From NCBI RefSeq assembly GCF_030296695.1, contig NZ_AP027737.1, forward strand, positions 496,001 to 560,000: a DNA stretch of 64,000 nucleotides, given 5' to 3'. The stretch's first letter is position 1. Every line of letters starts with the position of its first letter. A program made the translations under genes and the position numbers. A model generated the notes under the pieces. The model was not told the DNA's origin. It was given only the letters and a program-made list of their open reading frames with translations, and ran no database searches. Below, in pieces: positions 33,833-43,014 of this stretch. The stretch is from Agromyces mangrovi (GTDB taxonomy: Bacteria; Actinomycetota; Actinomycetes; Actinomycetales; Microbacteriaceae).

Positions 33833-34096
33833 ATGAGTGAGCGCGAGTCGATCGACGGAGTGCCGGTCACCGAAGACCAGATCGCCGAGTGGGCTGCCGA
33901 GGCGGAGGCAGGCTACGACGTCACTGCTCTGAAGAAGCGAGGGCGTGGGCGCCCCGGGCGCGGCGCGGAGCCGTCGCAAGTTGTGGCACTGCGGCTCACG
34001 AGTGAGGAACTCGCCGCCCTCGATGCGCGAGCGGAACGCGAGCACAAGACGCGCTCCGAGCTCATCCGCGACGCGATCGCCGCCTACGCCGCGTGA
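33833..34096 (+). CDS. Ribbon-helix-helix antitoxin (CopG family)
   Basis: This 87-residue protein has a disordered acidic first half and a C-terminal RHH domain (VVALRLTSEELAALDARAEREHKTRSELIRDAIAAYAA), the classic CopG-type DNA-binding and antitoxin fold. TACACT at 33821-33826 is a good -10 only six bases before the ATG, so the mRNA is probably leaderless; the AT-rich TTATTTTCGTATTACACT promoter stands out from the GC-rich surroundings. The stop overlaps the GTG start of the next gene by 3 bases (GTGA), a toxin-antitoxin arrangement. Confidence 0.82.
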   Translation: MSERESIDGVPVTEDQIAEWAAEAEAGYDVTALKKRGRGRPGRGAEPSQVVALRLTSEELAALDARAEREHKTRSELIRDAIAAYAA

Positions 34097-34332
34097 AGGT
34101 CCACGCGGGCGCGCTCAAGCACGGCATCTCGGCCGAGGACGCGACGCAGGCGGCATCCTGGCCCCTCTGGATCGAGGATCTCGACGACGACTCCCCCGCC
34201 CGTCAGCTGCGTCTCGGATTCGACACGCAGGGTCGCCTGCTCGAGACGGTGGTGCTGACCTTCGACAGCGGCAACGAGCTGGTCATCCATGCGATGAAGG
34301 CGCGACCGCAGATGCTCGAGCTGCTTCCCTAG
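34093..34332 (+). CDS. Small toxin candidate of the RHH-linked pair
   Basis: This 79-residue protein begins GTG (VKVHAGALKHGISAEDATQAAS) and ends with a compact beta sheet RQLRLGFDTQGRLLETVVLTFDSGNELVIHAMKARPQML. This resembles the BrnT/RelE-like small toxins of actinobacterial pairs: a helix with HGIS, then strands, then an IHAMKAR motif with basic residues near the C-terminus. It is translationally coupled to the RHH gene. Ribonuclease activity is inferred from family shape only; an alternative is a DUF4258-like protein. Confidence 0.7.
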   Translation: MKVHAGALKHGISAEDATQAASWPLWIEDLDDDSPARQLRLGFDTQGRLLETVVLTFDSGNELVIHAMKARPQMLELLP

Positions 34333-34345
34333 GTCGAACCAGCCG

Positions 34346-35956
34346 TCACGCCTGGTAGACGACCTCGCCGCGCTTGTAGGTGGTGACGACGGCGATGTCG
34401 CGGATCGCGTCGGGGTCGACCTCGAGCGGGTTCGCGTCGAGCACGACCAGGTCGCCGAGCTTGCCCACCTCGATCGAGCCGCGGTCATGCTCGGTGCGGT
34501 GCTCGTAGGCGCCGTTGATCGTCAGGGCACGCAGGCCCTCGAGCGGAGTGACGCGCTGCACCTCGCCGAGCACCACGCCGCCCGACGAGCGGCGCACGAC
34601 CGACGACCACAGCAGCAGCAGCGGGTTGATCGGCGTGATCGGGTAGTCGGAGTGGTTCGTCGGCTTCAGGCCCTTGTCGATCGCGGTGCGCATCGGCGAG
34701 ATGCCGAACGCGCGCCGCTCGCCGAAGTTGCGGATGTGCGTGTCGCCGAACAGGTACGTATGCACCGTGAACATCGACGGCTCGAACCCCTCGGCGACGT
34801 AGTCGTCGAGCTGCTCGATGCGCATGACCTGCGAGTGGATCGGCACGGTGCGCCCGGGCGGGGTCGCGCCGGCCGCGACGGCGTTGCGGTGCGCCGTGAG
34901 CAGCTGGTCGACCGCCCCGTCGCCGTTCGTGTGCGCGAACACCTGCACGCCGTTGCGGTAGGCGAGTTCGACGAGCTGGTCGGTCGTCGCCTGGTCGATG
35001 ACCGCGAGGCCGTGCCAGTGCTGCTCCCCGCCGGGCCCGCCGGTGACGTACTCCTCGGTGACGTTCGCGGTACGCCCCTGCGGCGAGCCGTCGAGGATGA
35101 GCTTCAGCCCCTGCACGGTGTGCCCGTTCGAGGTGGTGCCGATGAGCCCCGACTCGAGGCCCTCCTGGAAGTCGGTGAACACCACGAGCGAGCGCACGTC
35201 GACCGGGATGCCCGCCCCGTCGGCGAGGTCGCGCACCTGGTGCACCTGCTCCATCGACGCAGCGCCGTCCTGCACCGTCGTCACGCCCCACCGCGCGTAC
35301 TCGCGCAGCATCTGGAACATGGCCGACTCCTCGTAGTCGAGGAGGCCGAACACGAGCGGGATCCACGCCTGCTCCCACAGCACGCCGTTCGGCTTCCGCG
35401 TGCCCGGATAGCGCACGATCGTGCCGCCGTCCGGGTCGTCGACGCCGTCGACGAACCCGTGATCCTCGAGCACGCGCGTGTTGGCGACGCCGCCGTGCCC
35501 GGAGATGTGCACGACCGCGACCCGGTGCTCCGGGAACTCGCGGTCGAGGATGTCGGCGGTGAGCACCCCGTCGTCCTCCATCTCGTCGGGGTAGTAGCCC
35601 CAGCCGATGACGAACTCGCCCGGCGCCGGCTGGTTGCGGTCCTTCGCGTCGTGGAGCTTCCGCAGGATGTCGGCGACGGTGCGCACGTCGCCCGTCGGAG
35701 CGGGCTGCAGCGCCGCGTGCTTGATGTACGGCGCGCCCATCGAGACGTGGCTGTGCCCGTCGACGAAGCCCGGGATCACGGTCTTGCCGCCCACGTCGAC
35801 CGTGGTCGTGTCGGGGCCCGCGAGCGCGGCGATCTCGTCGGCCGAGCCGACGGCGGTGATCAGCCCGTCGGTCACGGCCACCGCCTCCGCGATCGTGTCG
35901 GCGTCATCGACGGTGATGACGGTGCCGCCGGTGAGGATGAGGTCTGGTGCGGTCAT
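34346..35956 (-). CDS. Amidohydrolase (YtcJ-like, amidohydrolase 3 family)
   Basis: This 536-residue metal-dependent hydrolase has the N-terminal beta-sandwich start (LILTGGTVITVDDADTIAEAVAVTDGLITAVG), the metal-binding GFVDGHSHVSMG (HxH), further metal-ligand histidines in VFAHTNGDGAVDQ and PIHSQVMR, and the C-terminal GSIEVGKLGDLVVLDANPLEV that closes the sandwich. It matches YtcJ-type proteins, whose natural substrates are mostly unknown. It is convergent with the toxin-antitoxin pair and lies 33 bp after the MFS gene on the same strand, so co-regulation with that exporter is possible. Confidence 0.87.
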   Translation of the reverse strand: MTAPDLILTGGTVITVDDADTIAEAVAVTDGLITAVGSADEIAALAGPDTTTVDVGGKTVIPGFVDGHSHVSMGAPYIKHAALQPAPTGDVRTVADILRKLHDAKDRNQPAPGEFVIGWGYYPDEMEDDGVLTADILDREFPEHRVAVVHISGHGGVANTRVLEDHGFVDGVDDPDGGTIVRYPGTRKPNGVLWEQAWIPLVFGLLDYEESAMFQMLREYARWGVTTVQDGAASMEQVHQVRDLADGAGIPVDVRSLVVFTDFQEGLESGLIGTTSNGHTVQGLKLILDGSPQGRTANVTEEYVTGGPGGEQHWHGLAVIDQATTDQLVELAYRNGVQVFAHTNGDGAVDQLLTAHRNAVAAGATPPGRTVPIHSQVMRIEQLDDYVAEGFEPSMFTVHTYLFGDTHIRNFGERRAFGISPMRTAIDKGLKPTNHSDYPITPINPLLLLWSSVVRRSSGGVVLGEVQRVTPLEGLRALTINGAYEHRTEHDRGSIEVGKLGDLVVLDANPLEVDPDAIRDIAVVTTYKRGEVVYQA

Positions 35957-35989
35957 TGCTGCCTCCGAGGCATCCGATCGTGCAGTGGT

Positions 35990-37645
35990 TCAGGTTCGGT
36001 CGTTCTCATCGGGGTCCGGCTTCGGCGAGGCATTCGACTGCCCCTCCCCGCCGCCTGCGGCGAGTGCCACGGGCGTGCCGTCGAGCGTGAGCGGGCCGTC
36101 GACCAGCGTGCCCGCCTTGCGCATGGCGTTTGCGCGGGCGAAGAACAGCGTCGAGATCACCGCCAGCACGGTGAGGATGCCGGCGAAGATGAACATGGTC
36201 GTGTTGAACGAGCCGACGAAGACATCGGATGCCTCGCCGATGACCCGTTCGACCTCGGCAGGGTCGTAGTCCGACAGGTCGCCGCCCGAGACGTACGAGG
36301 TGATCATGCCCGTGTAATAGCCCTGCTGCGCGGGCTCGACGTTCGCCTGGGCGAACGCCTCGGCGATGCCGCGGCCGTACTGGCCGAACAGGAAGGTCGA
36401 GCTGAGCGCGGTGCCGAGCGCGAAGCTCATCTGACCGATCGCGGTCTTCGACGACGCCATCGCGCCGGTGAGCGCGGGCGGCGGCTTCGCCACGAAGTAT
36501 TGGCCCATCGTCGTCTCGTTGAGCATGCGGGCGAACCCACCGATGACCATGGGGATCGCGAAGAAGATGTACGGGGTCGACGTGCCCGAGAAGCCCATCC
36601 AGACGAGCGTGCCGATCAGCAGCACGTGCCCGACGATGAGGTTCAGCGAGGCGGGGATGCCCTTCGACAGCAGGCGGCCGGCCACGATCGCGCCGATCAC
36701 CATGGCGATGTTCATCGGCAACTGGCCGAGGCTCACCTGCAGCGGCTGGTAGAGGAACACGTACTGCCACAGCATCGACAGCTGGATCATGACGACGGCC
36801 TGCCACATGTTGAACGAGAAGCCGACGGCGACCGAGCCTGCGAGCTCCGGGTCCTTGAAGAGCTTGACCGGGAAGGCCGGATGCGACGAGCGGGCCTCCC
36901 ACCAGACGAAGACGACGAACGCCACCAGACCAACCCCGACGGGGATCAGCACCTGGGGTGACACCCAGCCCGACTCGGCCGCGCCCGAGAGCCCGTAGAT
37001 GACCCCGACCATGGTGATCGCGATCATGCTGAGTCCGACGTAGTCGAACGGGCCGGGGTCGTTCGCCTTCGCCTCGGGCAGCCCGCGCAGGCACATGAGG
37101 AGTGCGATCACTGCGACGATCGGCAGCAGGAGATAGCCGTAGCGCCAGCCGAAGCCGGCCATCCAGCCAGCGACGACCCCCAGGATGAGCGCCGCGGCGG
37201 TCTGCCCGGCGAGCCAGAACGCGACCGCCTTCGGAATCTGATTCGGCAGCACCTCGCGCAGCAGCGCGAAGCTCAGGCCGAACGAGGCGGCGATGCCGAT
37301 GCCCGTGATCGCCCGGCCCGACATGAAGATCAGGGTGGTCGGGGCGATCGCCGTGATCACGCCGCCCGCCGCAGCTACGACGAGTCCGGCGAGCATCACC
37401 CTGCGCCGGCCGAGCCGGTCGCCGAGCGACCCCGTGGTGAGGATGAACGCGGCGAGCGCGAGCGTGCCGACGCTGGCGGCGAAGGCCCGCTCCGACGACG
37501 ACATGTCGAGCTCGGTGCCCGCGCCCACGATCGCGATGTTGTTCGCTGTCGGATCGACGACCTGCAGGCACGAGGCCGCGGTCAGTGCGATCAGTGCCGC
37601 GGTGGTGCCCTTCGTTGCCGTGCTTCCCGGCGCCTGCCTGCTCAC
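35990..37645 (-). CDS. MFS drug exporter (DHA2-like)
   Basis: This 551-residue protein has about 14 hydrophobic segments, motif A GSLGDRLGRRRVMLAG after helix 2, and the FYGLSGAAESGW-type extra helices of the 14-TM DHA2 family. It ends in a polar Gly/Asp/Pro-rich tail. The GTG start gives VSRQAPGSTATKG with GGGGAG 3 bases upstream. It diverges from a second MFS gene that is followed by MarR; the 126-bp gap should hold both promoters and a MarR site. Confidence 0.88.
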   Translation of the reverse strand: MSRQAPGSTATKGTTAALIALTAASCLQVVDPTANNIAIVGAGTELDMSSSERAFAASVGTLALAAFILTTGSLGDRLGRRRVMLAGLVVAAAGGVITAIAPTTLIFMSGRAITGIGIAASFGLSFALLREVLPNQIPKAVAFWLAGQTAAALILGVVAGWMAGFGWRYGYLLLPIVAVIALLMCLRGLPEAKANDPGPFDYVGLSMIAITMVGVIYGLSGAAESGWVSPQVLIPVGVGLVAFVVFVWWEARSSHPAFPVKLFKDPELAGSVAVGFSFNMWQAVVMIQLSMLWQYVFLYQPLQVSLGQLPMNIAMVIGAIVAGRLLSKGIPASLNLIVGHVLLIGTLVWMGFSGTSTPYIFFAIPMVIGGFARMLNETTMGQYFVAKPPPALTGAMASSKTAIGQMSFALGTALSSTFLFGQYGRGIAEAFAQANVEPAQQGYYTGMITSYVSGGDLSDYDPAEVERVIGEASDVFVGSFNTTMFIFAGILTVLAVISTLFFARANAMRKAGTLVDGPLTLDGTPVALAAGGGEGQSNASPKPDPDENDRT

Positions 37646-37771
37646 GAGCTCCCCCGTCCGTCCCCCGACACGGCTGACGCTAGCAGCCGGACGCTGCCCT
37701 TCGGAAGGGTGTAGGTTCGGCCGTGTCGGCGATCTCAGGTCGGGGGTACGGATGCCGCGGATGACACGGGC

Positions 37772-39364
37772 GTGGTCGGTGTGAGCGGCGTCGAGGCACC
37801 CGCATCCGCTCGCTTCACCCGGCGCCAGTGGCTGCTGCTCATCGGCTGCGGCATGGGCTTCGCGGTCACCGGCGCCGACCCCGCCGTGTTCTCGGCCAAC
37901 ATCGCGCTCGTGCGCACCGACCTCGGGCTCGACGGCGCGGAGACGGCGTTCATCGCGTCGCTCGCGACCCTGGTGCTCGCGGCTACCATCCTGGGTGCGG
38001 GCGTGCTGGGCGACATCCGCGGCAAGAAGCAGATGTTCATCGTCGGCGGCATCATCACCGCGATCGGCGAGGTGCTCGTCTGGGTGCCCGGCGGGTTCCC
38101 GCTGCTGATCGCGGCGCGCGCGGTCGCGGGCATCGGGTTCGCGTTCCTGCTGGGGCTGTCGCTCACCATCGTGAACGCGTCGTTCACGCCCGAGCAGCGC
38201 CCGCGCGCCATCGGCATGTACCTCGCGATGGCGTTCGCATGCACCGCGCCGATGCCCGCGATCGCCGGGCTCGTCTCGGCGGGCACCGACTGGCGCAACG
38301 GGTTCCTCGTGTTCGCCGGGTTCGCGCTGCTCGCGGCCGGGCTGGCCTGGCGGTTCATCGACCCGATCCCGAAGGCGGAGGGGCGGCGGCTCGACCTCGC
38401 GGGCATCCTGCTCGCCGCCGTCACCCTCGTGGGGCTCGTGTACGGCATCTCGCGCCTGCAGGACGGCCTGAACGTTGGTTCGCTCGTGCCGCTCGGGATC
38501 GGCATCGTGGGCGCCGTGCTGTTCGTGGTCGTCGAGCGGCGGGTCGCGCAGCCGGCCCTCGACCTGCGGCTGTTCTCGCGCGGCCCGTTCAACGCGGCCG
38601 TCGGCGGCGTCGCGACCTACAACTTCCTGAACGGCGGGTTCACGCTGCTCGTCTCGTACTACCTCGTGGTCGTGCAGGGGGCGTCGACCGCCGTGCTCGG
38701 GCTGCTCATGGTGCCCGCCGCGATCGTGCAGGCGTTCGCGGCCGGGTGGGCGGGGCGCCTCATCACCGCGCTCGGGTCGCGCACCGCGCTCGCGATCGGC
38801 CTGGGCGCCTGCACGCTCACGTGCTTCGCATTCGCCGCGCTCGGCGTCGACACCCCGATCTGGGTCGTAGTCATCGCGTTCACGATGATGTCGGTGTCGA
38901 ACGCGCTCACGCAGACGCCGGTCGCGAACCTCATGATGAGCTACGCCCCGCGCGAGCTCGGCGGCTCGATCGCCGGCGTGAAGTCGGGCGTCGGCCAGAC
39001 CGCCTACTCGCTCGGGCCGGTCGTGTACACGGTCGTCGCGACGATCCTGCTGCGCATGACCACGTCGGCCGAGATGGATCGCGCAGGGCTCACGGACGAC
39101 GACGTGCGCGAGGCGCTCGCGTCGACCAGCGGCGGCGCGACGAGCGCCGGCGGCGGCGCCAACCAGGTGCTCGACCCCGACACGCTCGCCGCGCTCACCG
39201 AGGCGATCCGGGTGCCGTTCGCGCACGGGCTGCAGTGGACGAGCCTCGTCATGGCGATCGTGCCGCTCACCGCGCTGCTGCTGGCGCTGCGACTGCTGCC
39301 GCGCAAGGGGCAGGGGGCGGATGCCTCCGGCTCGGCGCCGTCCGGCGACGCACCGCACTCGTGA
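37772..39364 (+). CDS. MFS drug exporter (DHA2-like)
   Basis: This 530-residue MFS protein has motif A variant GVLGDIRGKKQMFIVGG after helix 2 and about 14 membrane helices, paralogous in style to the divergent gene but clearly different in sequence. The GTG start (VGVSGVEAPASARFTRRQW) is weakly supported; another GTG lies three codons on. Its stop overlaps a GTG that could start the MarR frame. With MarR immediately behind, it is probably a repressor-controlled multidrug pump. Confidence 0.86.
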   Translation: MVGVSGVEAPASARFTRRQWLLLIGCGMGFAVTGADPAVFSANIALVRTDLGLDGAETAFIASLATLVLAATILGAGVLGDIRGKKQMFIVGGIITAIGEVLVWVPGGFPLLIAARAVAGIGFAFLLGLSLTIVNASFTPEQRPRAIGMYLAMAFACTAPMPAIAGLVSAGTDWRNGFLVFAGFALLAAGLAWRFIDPIPKAEGRRLDLAGILLAAVTLVGLVYGISRLQDGLNVGSLVPLGIGIVGAVLFVVVERRVAQPALDLRLFSRGPFNAAVGGVATYNFLNGGFTLLVSYYLVVVQGASTAVLGLLMVPAAIVQAFAAGWAGRLITALGSRTALAIGLGACTLTCFAFAALGVDTPIWVVVIAFTMMSVSNALTQTPVANLMMSYAPRELGGSIAGVKSGVGQTAYSLGPVVYTVVATILLRMTTSAEMDRAGLTDDDVREALASTSGGATSAGGGANQVLDPDTLAALTEAIRVPFAHGLQWTSLVMAIVPLTALLLALRLLPRKGQGADASGSAPSGDAPHS

Positions 39365-39381
39365 CCCGCGATACTGGACGA

Positions 39382-39885
39382 ATGGCCGAGGCAGACGAGG
39401 TCGACCGCATCGTCGACGACTGGGAGCGCGAGCGACCCGACCTCGATTTCGCGCCGCTGCAGGTGCTGAGCCGGGTCGCGCGCCTGTCGAAGCACCTCGA
39501 CCGCGCCCGGCGCACCGCGTTCGCCCGCTCGGAGCTCGAGTCGTGGGAGTTCGACGTGCTCTCCGCGCTGCGCCGCGCCGGCGAGCCGTACCGCCTCTCC
39601 CCGAAGGCGCTGCTGCAGCAGACACTCGTCTCGAGCGGCACCATGACGAACCGCATCGACCGCCTCGTCGAGCGCGGGCTCGTGTCGCGCCAGACGGACC
39701 CGAACGACGGCCGCGGCATCCTCGTCGTCATGTCGACCGCCGGGCTCAACCGCGTCGACGCCGCCATCACGCGTCTCGTCGACGCCGAGGCCGAACTGCT
39801 CGGATCGCTGCCGGCAGCCGAGCGCAATCGCCTCGCGAACCTGCTGCGCAAGCTCAGCCTGGGCTTCGACGAGCTCGGCACGTAG
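39382..39885 (+). CDS. MarR family transcriptional regulator
   Basis: This 167-residue protein has the MarR winged HTH: LARRAGEPYRLSPKALLQQTLVSSGTMTNRIDRLVERGLVSRQTDPNDGRGILVVMSTAGL, flanked by dimerisation helices at both ends. I use the ATG giving MAEADEVDRIVDD; a GTG at 39361 overlapping the MFS stop would add seven residues and couple translation. MarR proteins usually repress their own operon and the neighbouring pump until a phenolic or similar ligand binds. It is convergent with abcF, with the GGGGCATCCGCTCGCCCC word in the gap. Confidence 0.9.
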   Translation: MAEADEVDRIVDDWERERPDLDFAPLQVLSRVARLSKHLDRARRTAFARSELESWEFDVLSALRRAGEPYRLSPKALLQQTLVSSGTMTNRIDRLVERGLVSRQTDPNDGRGILVVMSTAGLNRVDAAITRLVDAEAELLGSLPAAERNRLANLLRKLSLGFDELGT

Positions 39886-39918
39886 GTCGGCCCAGGGGCA
39901 TCCGCTCGCCCCTGCCGT

Positions 39919-41745
39919 CTACGCCTCGAGCTGCTCGCTCAGCTCCAGCCACCGGGTCTCGAGGTCGGCGACGGATGCCTCGAGCTCACCGAGCTCCACG
40001 GTGAGCACGCCGAGCCCGGTGAAGTCCGTCTGGTCGTGCGCGGCCAGGCGCTCGTGCGCCTCAGCGATCTCGCGCTGCTGCTTCTCGAGCCGCCGGTCGA
40101 TCGACGCGAGCTCCTTCTCGGCGGTGCGGCGCGCGGCGCCGGTGAGCGCCGACGCGGCCGGCGTGGCGGGCGCCTGCGTGGTGGTCGCTGCGGCGACGGC
40201 GGACGCGCCGGCACCGGCATCCGTCGACCGCCTGCGCAGCTCGAGGTACTGCTCGACGCCGCCGGGCAGGTGGCGGAGGTGGCCCTCCATGACGGCGTAC
40301 TGCTGGTCGGTGACGCGCTCGACGAGGTAGCGGTCGTGGCTCACGACGAGGAGCGTGCCGGGCCAGGTGTCGAGGAGGTCCTCGATGGCGGCGAGCATGT
40401 CGGTGTCGAGGTCGTTCGTGGGCTCGTCGAGGATGAGCACGTTCGGCTCCTCGAGCAGGATGAGCAGCAGCTGCAGGCGGCGCTTCTGCCCGCCCGAGAG
40501 GTCCTTCACCGGGGTCGAGAGCTGCGCACTCGTGAATCCGAGGCGCTCGAGCAGCTGGCCGGGCGTGAGCTCGGTGCCGCCGGCGACGTAGCTCGACTTC
40601 TGGCGGCCGATGATCGCGCTGACGCGCTCGTCGCCGAGGCCCTCCAGCTCGTCGAGCTGCTGCGTGAGGCTCGCGATGCGCACCGTCTTGCCGCGCTTCA
40701 CGCGTCCGCTGGTCGGCTCGACCGCGCCCGTGACGAGGCCGAGCAGCGTGGACTTGCCCGCGCCGTTCACGCCGAGGATGCCGGTGCGCTCGCCCGGGGC
40801 GATGCGCCATTCGATGTCGCGCAGGATCTGGCGGGGCGTGCCGCTCGTGGCATCCGTCACCTCGACCCCGGCGTCGAGCAGGTCGACGACGTCCTTGCCG
40901 AGGCGCGCGACCGCGAGGCTCGACAGCTCGACGCTGTCGCGCACCGGCGGCTCACCCTCGATGAGCTGGTTCGCCGCCTCGATGCGGAACTTCGGCTTGC
41001 TCGTGCGGGCCGGGGCGCCGCGGCGGAGCCACGCGAGCTCCTTGCGGGCGAGGTTGCGGCGCTTCGCCTCGGATGCCGCCGCCATCTTGTCGCGCTCGAC
41101 GCGCTGGAGGATGTACGCCGCGTAGCCGCCCTCGAACGGCTCGAGGATGCGGTCGTGCACCTCCCACGTCGCCGTGCACACTTCGTCGAGGAACCAGCGG
41201 TCGTGCGTGACGACGACGAACGCACCCTGGCCGGCGGGCCATCTCGTCTTGATGTGGGCGGCGAGCCACGCGATGCCCTCGACGTCGAGGTGGTTCGTCG
41301 GCTCGTCGAGGAACAGCACGTCCCAGTCGCCGACGAGCAGCGCGGCGAGCGCGACGCGGCGCCGCTGGCCGCCGCTCAGGTCGCCGACGCGCGCCTGCCA
41401 CGGCACATCCGCGAGCAGCCCGCCGATCACGTCGCGCGTGCGCGCGTCGCCCGCCCACTCGTGCTCGTCGATGCCGCCGACGACCGCGTGCGCGACGGTG
41501 TGCGCCGGGTCGACGGTATCGGCCTGGTCGAGCATGCCCACACGGATGCCTCGCCGCTGCGTGACCCGCCCGGCATCCGGCTCCAGCCTGCCCGCGAGCA
41601 GCCGCAGCAGCGTCGACTTGCCGTCGCCGTTGCGGCCGACGATGCCGACCCGGTCGCCCTCGTCGAGCCCGACCGTCACCTCGTCGAAGACGACGCGGGT
41701 GGGGTACTCGAGGTGCAGCCGTTCGCCGCCGAGGAGGTGTGCCAT
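39919..41745 (-). CDS. ABC-F family ATPase (Uup-like)
   Basis: This 608-residue protein contains two ABC domains without membrane segments: Walker A GRNGDGKST and GVNGAGKST, signatures LSGGQRRRVALA and LSGGQKRRLQLL, and Walker B LFLDEPTNHLDVEG and LILDEPTNDLDTDM, joined by the basic ABC-F linker (MAAASEAKRRNLARKELAWLRRG). An Ala/Thr-rich segment precedes a C-terminal coiled coil (ELASIDRRLEKQQREIAEAHERL) of the Uup type. ABC-F proteins act on ribosomes. In related genomes it is followed directly by the ispE block; here the nuclease and repeats are inserted before it. Confidence 0.93.
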   Translation of the reverse strand: MAHLLGGERLHLEYPTRVVFDEVTVGLDEGDRVGIVGRNGDGKSTLLRLLAGRLEPDAGRVTQRRGIRVGMLDQADTVDPAHTVAHAVVGGIDEHEWAGDARTRDVIGGLLADVPWQARVGDLSGGQRRRVALAALLVGDWDVLFLDEPTNHLDVEGIAWLAAHIKTRWPAGQGAFVVVTHDRWFLDEVCTATWEVHDRILEPFEGGYAAYILQRVERDKMAAASEAKRRNLARKELAWLRRGAPARTSKPKFRIEAANQLIEGEPPVRDSVELSSLAVARLGKDVVDLLDAGVEVTDATSGTPRQILRDIEWRIAPGERTGILGVNGAGKSTLLGLVTGAVEPTSGRVKRGKTVRIASLTQQLDELEGLGDERVSAIIGRQKSSYVAGGTELTPGQLLERLGFTSAQLSTPVKDLSGGQKRRLQLLLILLEEPNVLILDEPTNDLDTDMLAAIEDLLDTWPGTLLVVSHDRYLVERVTDQQYAVMEGHLRHLPGGVEQYLELRRRSTDAGAGASAVAAATTTQAPATPAASALTGAARRTAEKELASIDRRLEKQQREIAEAHERLAAHDQTDFTGLGVLTVELGELEASVADLETRWLELSEQLEA

Positions 41746-41815
41746 GACCGTCCGAGCCTACCCGCGCGCGCTGCGCGCTCCGCTCCTCACGCCGCGCCCC
41801 GCGCCGCCCGCGCCC

Positions 41816-41873
41816 GACCGAGTACGCAAACTGCTGCAATCCACCATTCGTTTCCGCGCTCTGCGTACTCCGT
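41816..41873 (-). repeat. 58-bp palindromic unit 1 (upstream of nuclease gene)
   Basis: The ends CCGAGTACGCA and TGCGTACTCCG are inverted. The left inner arm is the CTGCTGCAA type and the right inner arm the TTTCCGCGCTC type. Read on the minus strand it aligns with units 4 and 5, ending GCAGCAGTTTGCGTACTCGG. Confidence 0.9.
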
Positions 41874-41889
41874 CCCCGTTCGCGCGCGC

Positions 41890-41947
41890 GACCGAGTACG
41901 CAGAGCGCGGGAACGCAGAAGGCGTTTCCGCACTTTGCGTACTCCGC
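41890..41947 (-). repeat. 58-bp palindromic unit 2 (upstream of nuclease gene)
   Basis: This unit has the longest stem: from GAGTACGCAGAGCGCGGG on the left to CCGCACTTTGCGTACTC on the right it can pair over about 23 bp with two wobbles and one mismatch, around a 5-base loop. On the minus strand it has the AAAGTGCG-type arm first, as the downstream units do on the plus strand. Confidence 0.9.
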
Positions 41948-42057
41948 CGGCCAGACAGAGCGCGCTCTGCGTCCTCCACAAGCGTGCACGTCACGCGAGT
42001 CGGGCAGCGGCAGGTCGCCCACGCCGCCGTCGTCCATGCGTGACACATCGTGATCGC

Positions 42058-42993
42058 ATGGCACGCCGACCCACGCCGCTCCCAGCCCCGCTCGCCTCGG
42101 CGCCGTTCCGCGTCTCGACCGCCGACGAACACGGCGTGAAGCGCGGGCGACTCCGCGCACGGGACCTCGAAGCGCCCTATCACGGCTCCCGCACGGCTGA
42201 GGCGCCGGCGAGTCACCTCGACCGGGCAGCGGTGTACGCCGTGCGGATGCCCGATCACCACGCATTCGCCGGTCTGACGGCCGCGATCATCTACAGCGCA
42301 CCCGTCCCGATGCGTCCCGCCGAAGTGCAGCCGCTCCATGTGTCGGGCCACACGGACAAAGGGCTCCCCCGGTGCTCTGGCGTTCGCGGTATCCGACGGC
42401 GCGCGAAGCAAGTAGTACGTGTGCAGGGAGCTAAGGCACTGCGGGTCTCCTCTCCTGCCGATGCCTGGTGCGAGCTCGTGGGCATCCTGTCGCATGAGGA
42501 TCTCGTCGCGGTCGGCGACTTCTTCGTCACCGGGCGCCAGCCGGTCGACGACGATGACGAGCCGCTCGCGACGATCGCAGAGTTGGAGGCTGCGGTCGAC
42601 GCGCGATCGCGGAGCAACGGCGTGATGCAGCTGCGGGCGGCGCTCCGCGACATCCGCTACGGCGCAGTCTCCCGCATGGAGACCCGAACTCGGCTCGTCA
42701 TCGTGAGCGGCGGGCTCCCGGAGCCCGAGTTGAACCACCGTGTCTACGACAACGAGCGCAAACTTGTCGCGATCGTCGATCTCGCCTACCCCGGGTTCAA
42801 GGTCGCGGTCGAGTACGAGGGCGAGCACCACTTCGAGCCGGTGCAGGGGCGCAAGGACATCGAGCGCCGCGAGAAGCTCGCCGACCTCGGCTGGACGACG
42901 GTGCAGGTCACGTCGAAGGACGTGTTCGACACCCCAGAGCAGACGGTGGAGCGCATCCGTGCCCGACTCCGCTCCCGCGGCGCGAACGTGTAG
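42058..42993 (+). CDS. DUF559/Vsr-fold endonuclease-domain protein flanked by palindromic repeats
   Basis: This 311-residue protein has a C-terminal PD-(D/E)xK nuclease-like domain: LAIVD-type strand VAIVDLAYPGFKVAVEYEGEHH (about residues 237-258; candidate Asp241 and Glu252/Glu254), a basic helix GRKDIERREKLADLGW and the strand TTVQVTSKDVF. The N-terminal half resembles the AbiEi-like/HTH regions of the actinobacterial DUF559 family, with ADAWCELVGILSHEDLVAVGDFFV in the middle. The ATG follows no clear SD. It is inserted between abcF and ispE, elsewhere adjacent, and is surrounded by five 58-bp palindromes found nowhere else in the window. Nuclease activity is inferred; the link to the repeats is positional. 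Confidence 0.85.
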   Translation: MARRPTPLPAPLASAPFRVSTADEHGVKRGRLRARDLEAPYHGSRTAEAPASHLDRAAVYAVRMPDHHAFAGLTAAIIYSAPVPMRPAEVQPLHVSGHTDKGLPRCSGVRGIRRRAKQVVRVQGAKALRVSSPADAWCELVGILSHEDLVAVGDFFVTGRQPVDDDDEPLATIAELEAAVDARSRSNGVMQLRAALRDIRYGAVSRMETRTRLVIVSGGLPEPELNHRVYDNERKLVAIVDLAYPGFKVAVEYEGEHHFEPVQGRKDIERREKLADLGWTTVQVTSKDVFDTPEQTVERIRARLRSRGANV

Positions 42994-43014
42994 GCGCGTC
43001 CGCAACTCGCACGC

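Larger units (their letters stand above)
41746..42057. other. Gap between abcF and the nuclease gene
   Basis: This 312-bp divergent intergenic stretch holds two full 58-bp palindromic units (separate entries) and a degenerate right half (GCGCTCTGCGTCCTCC, about 41961-41976). The promoters of both divergent genes must lie here, so the units are not simply terminators. I see no coding frame with ribosome site or homology. Confidence 0.8.

Noticed and set aside
41816..41947. The upstream palindromic units as ordinary transcription terminators
   Set aside because: They lie in a divergent promoter gap (abcF and the nuclease gene both start there), where a terminator has no purpose, and match the downstream units closely.
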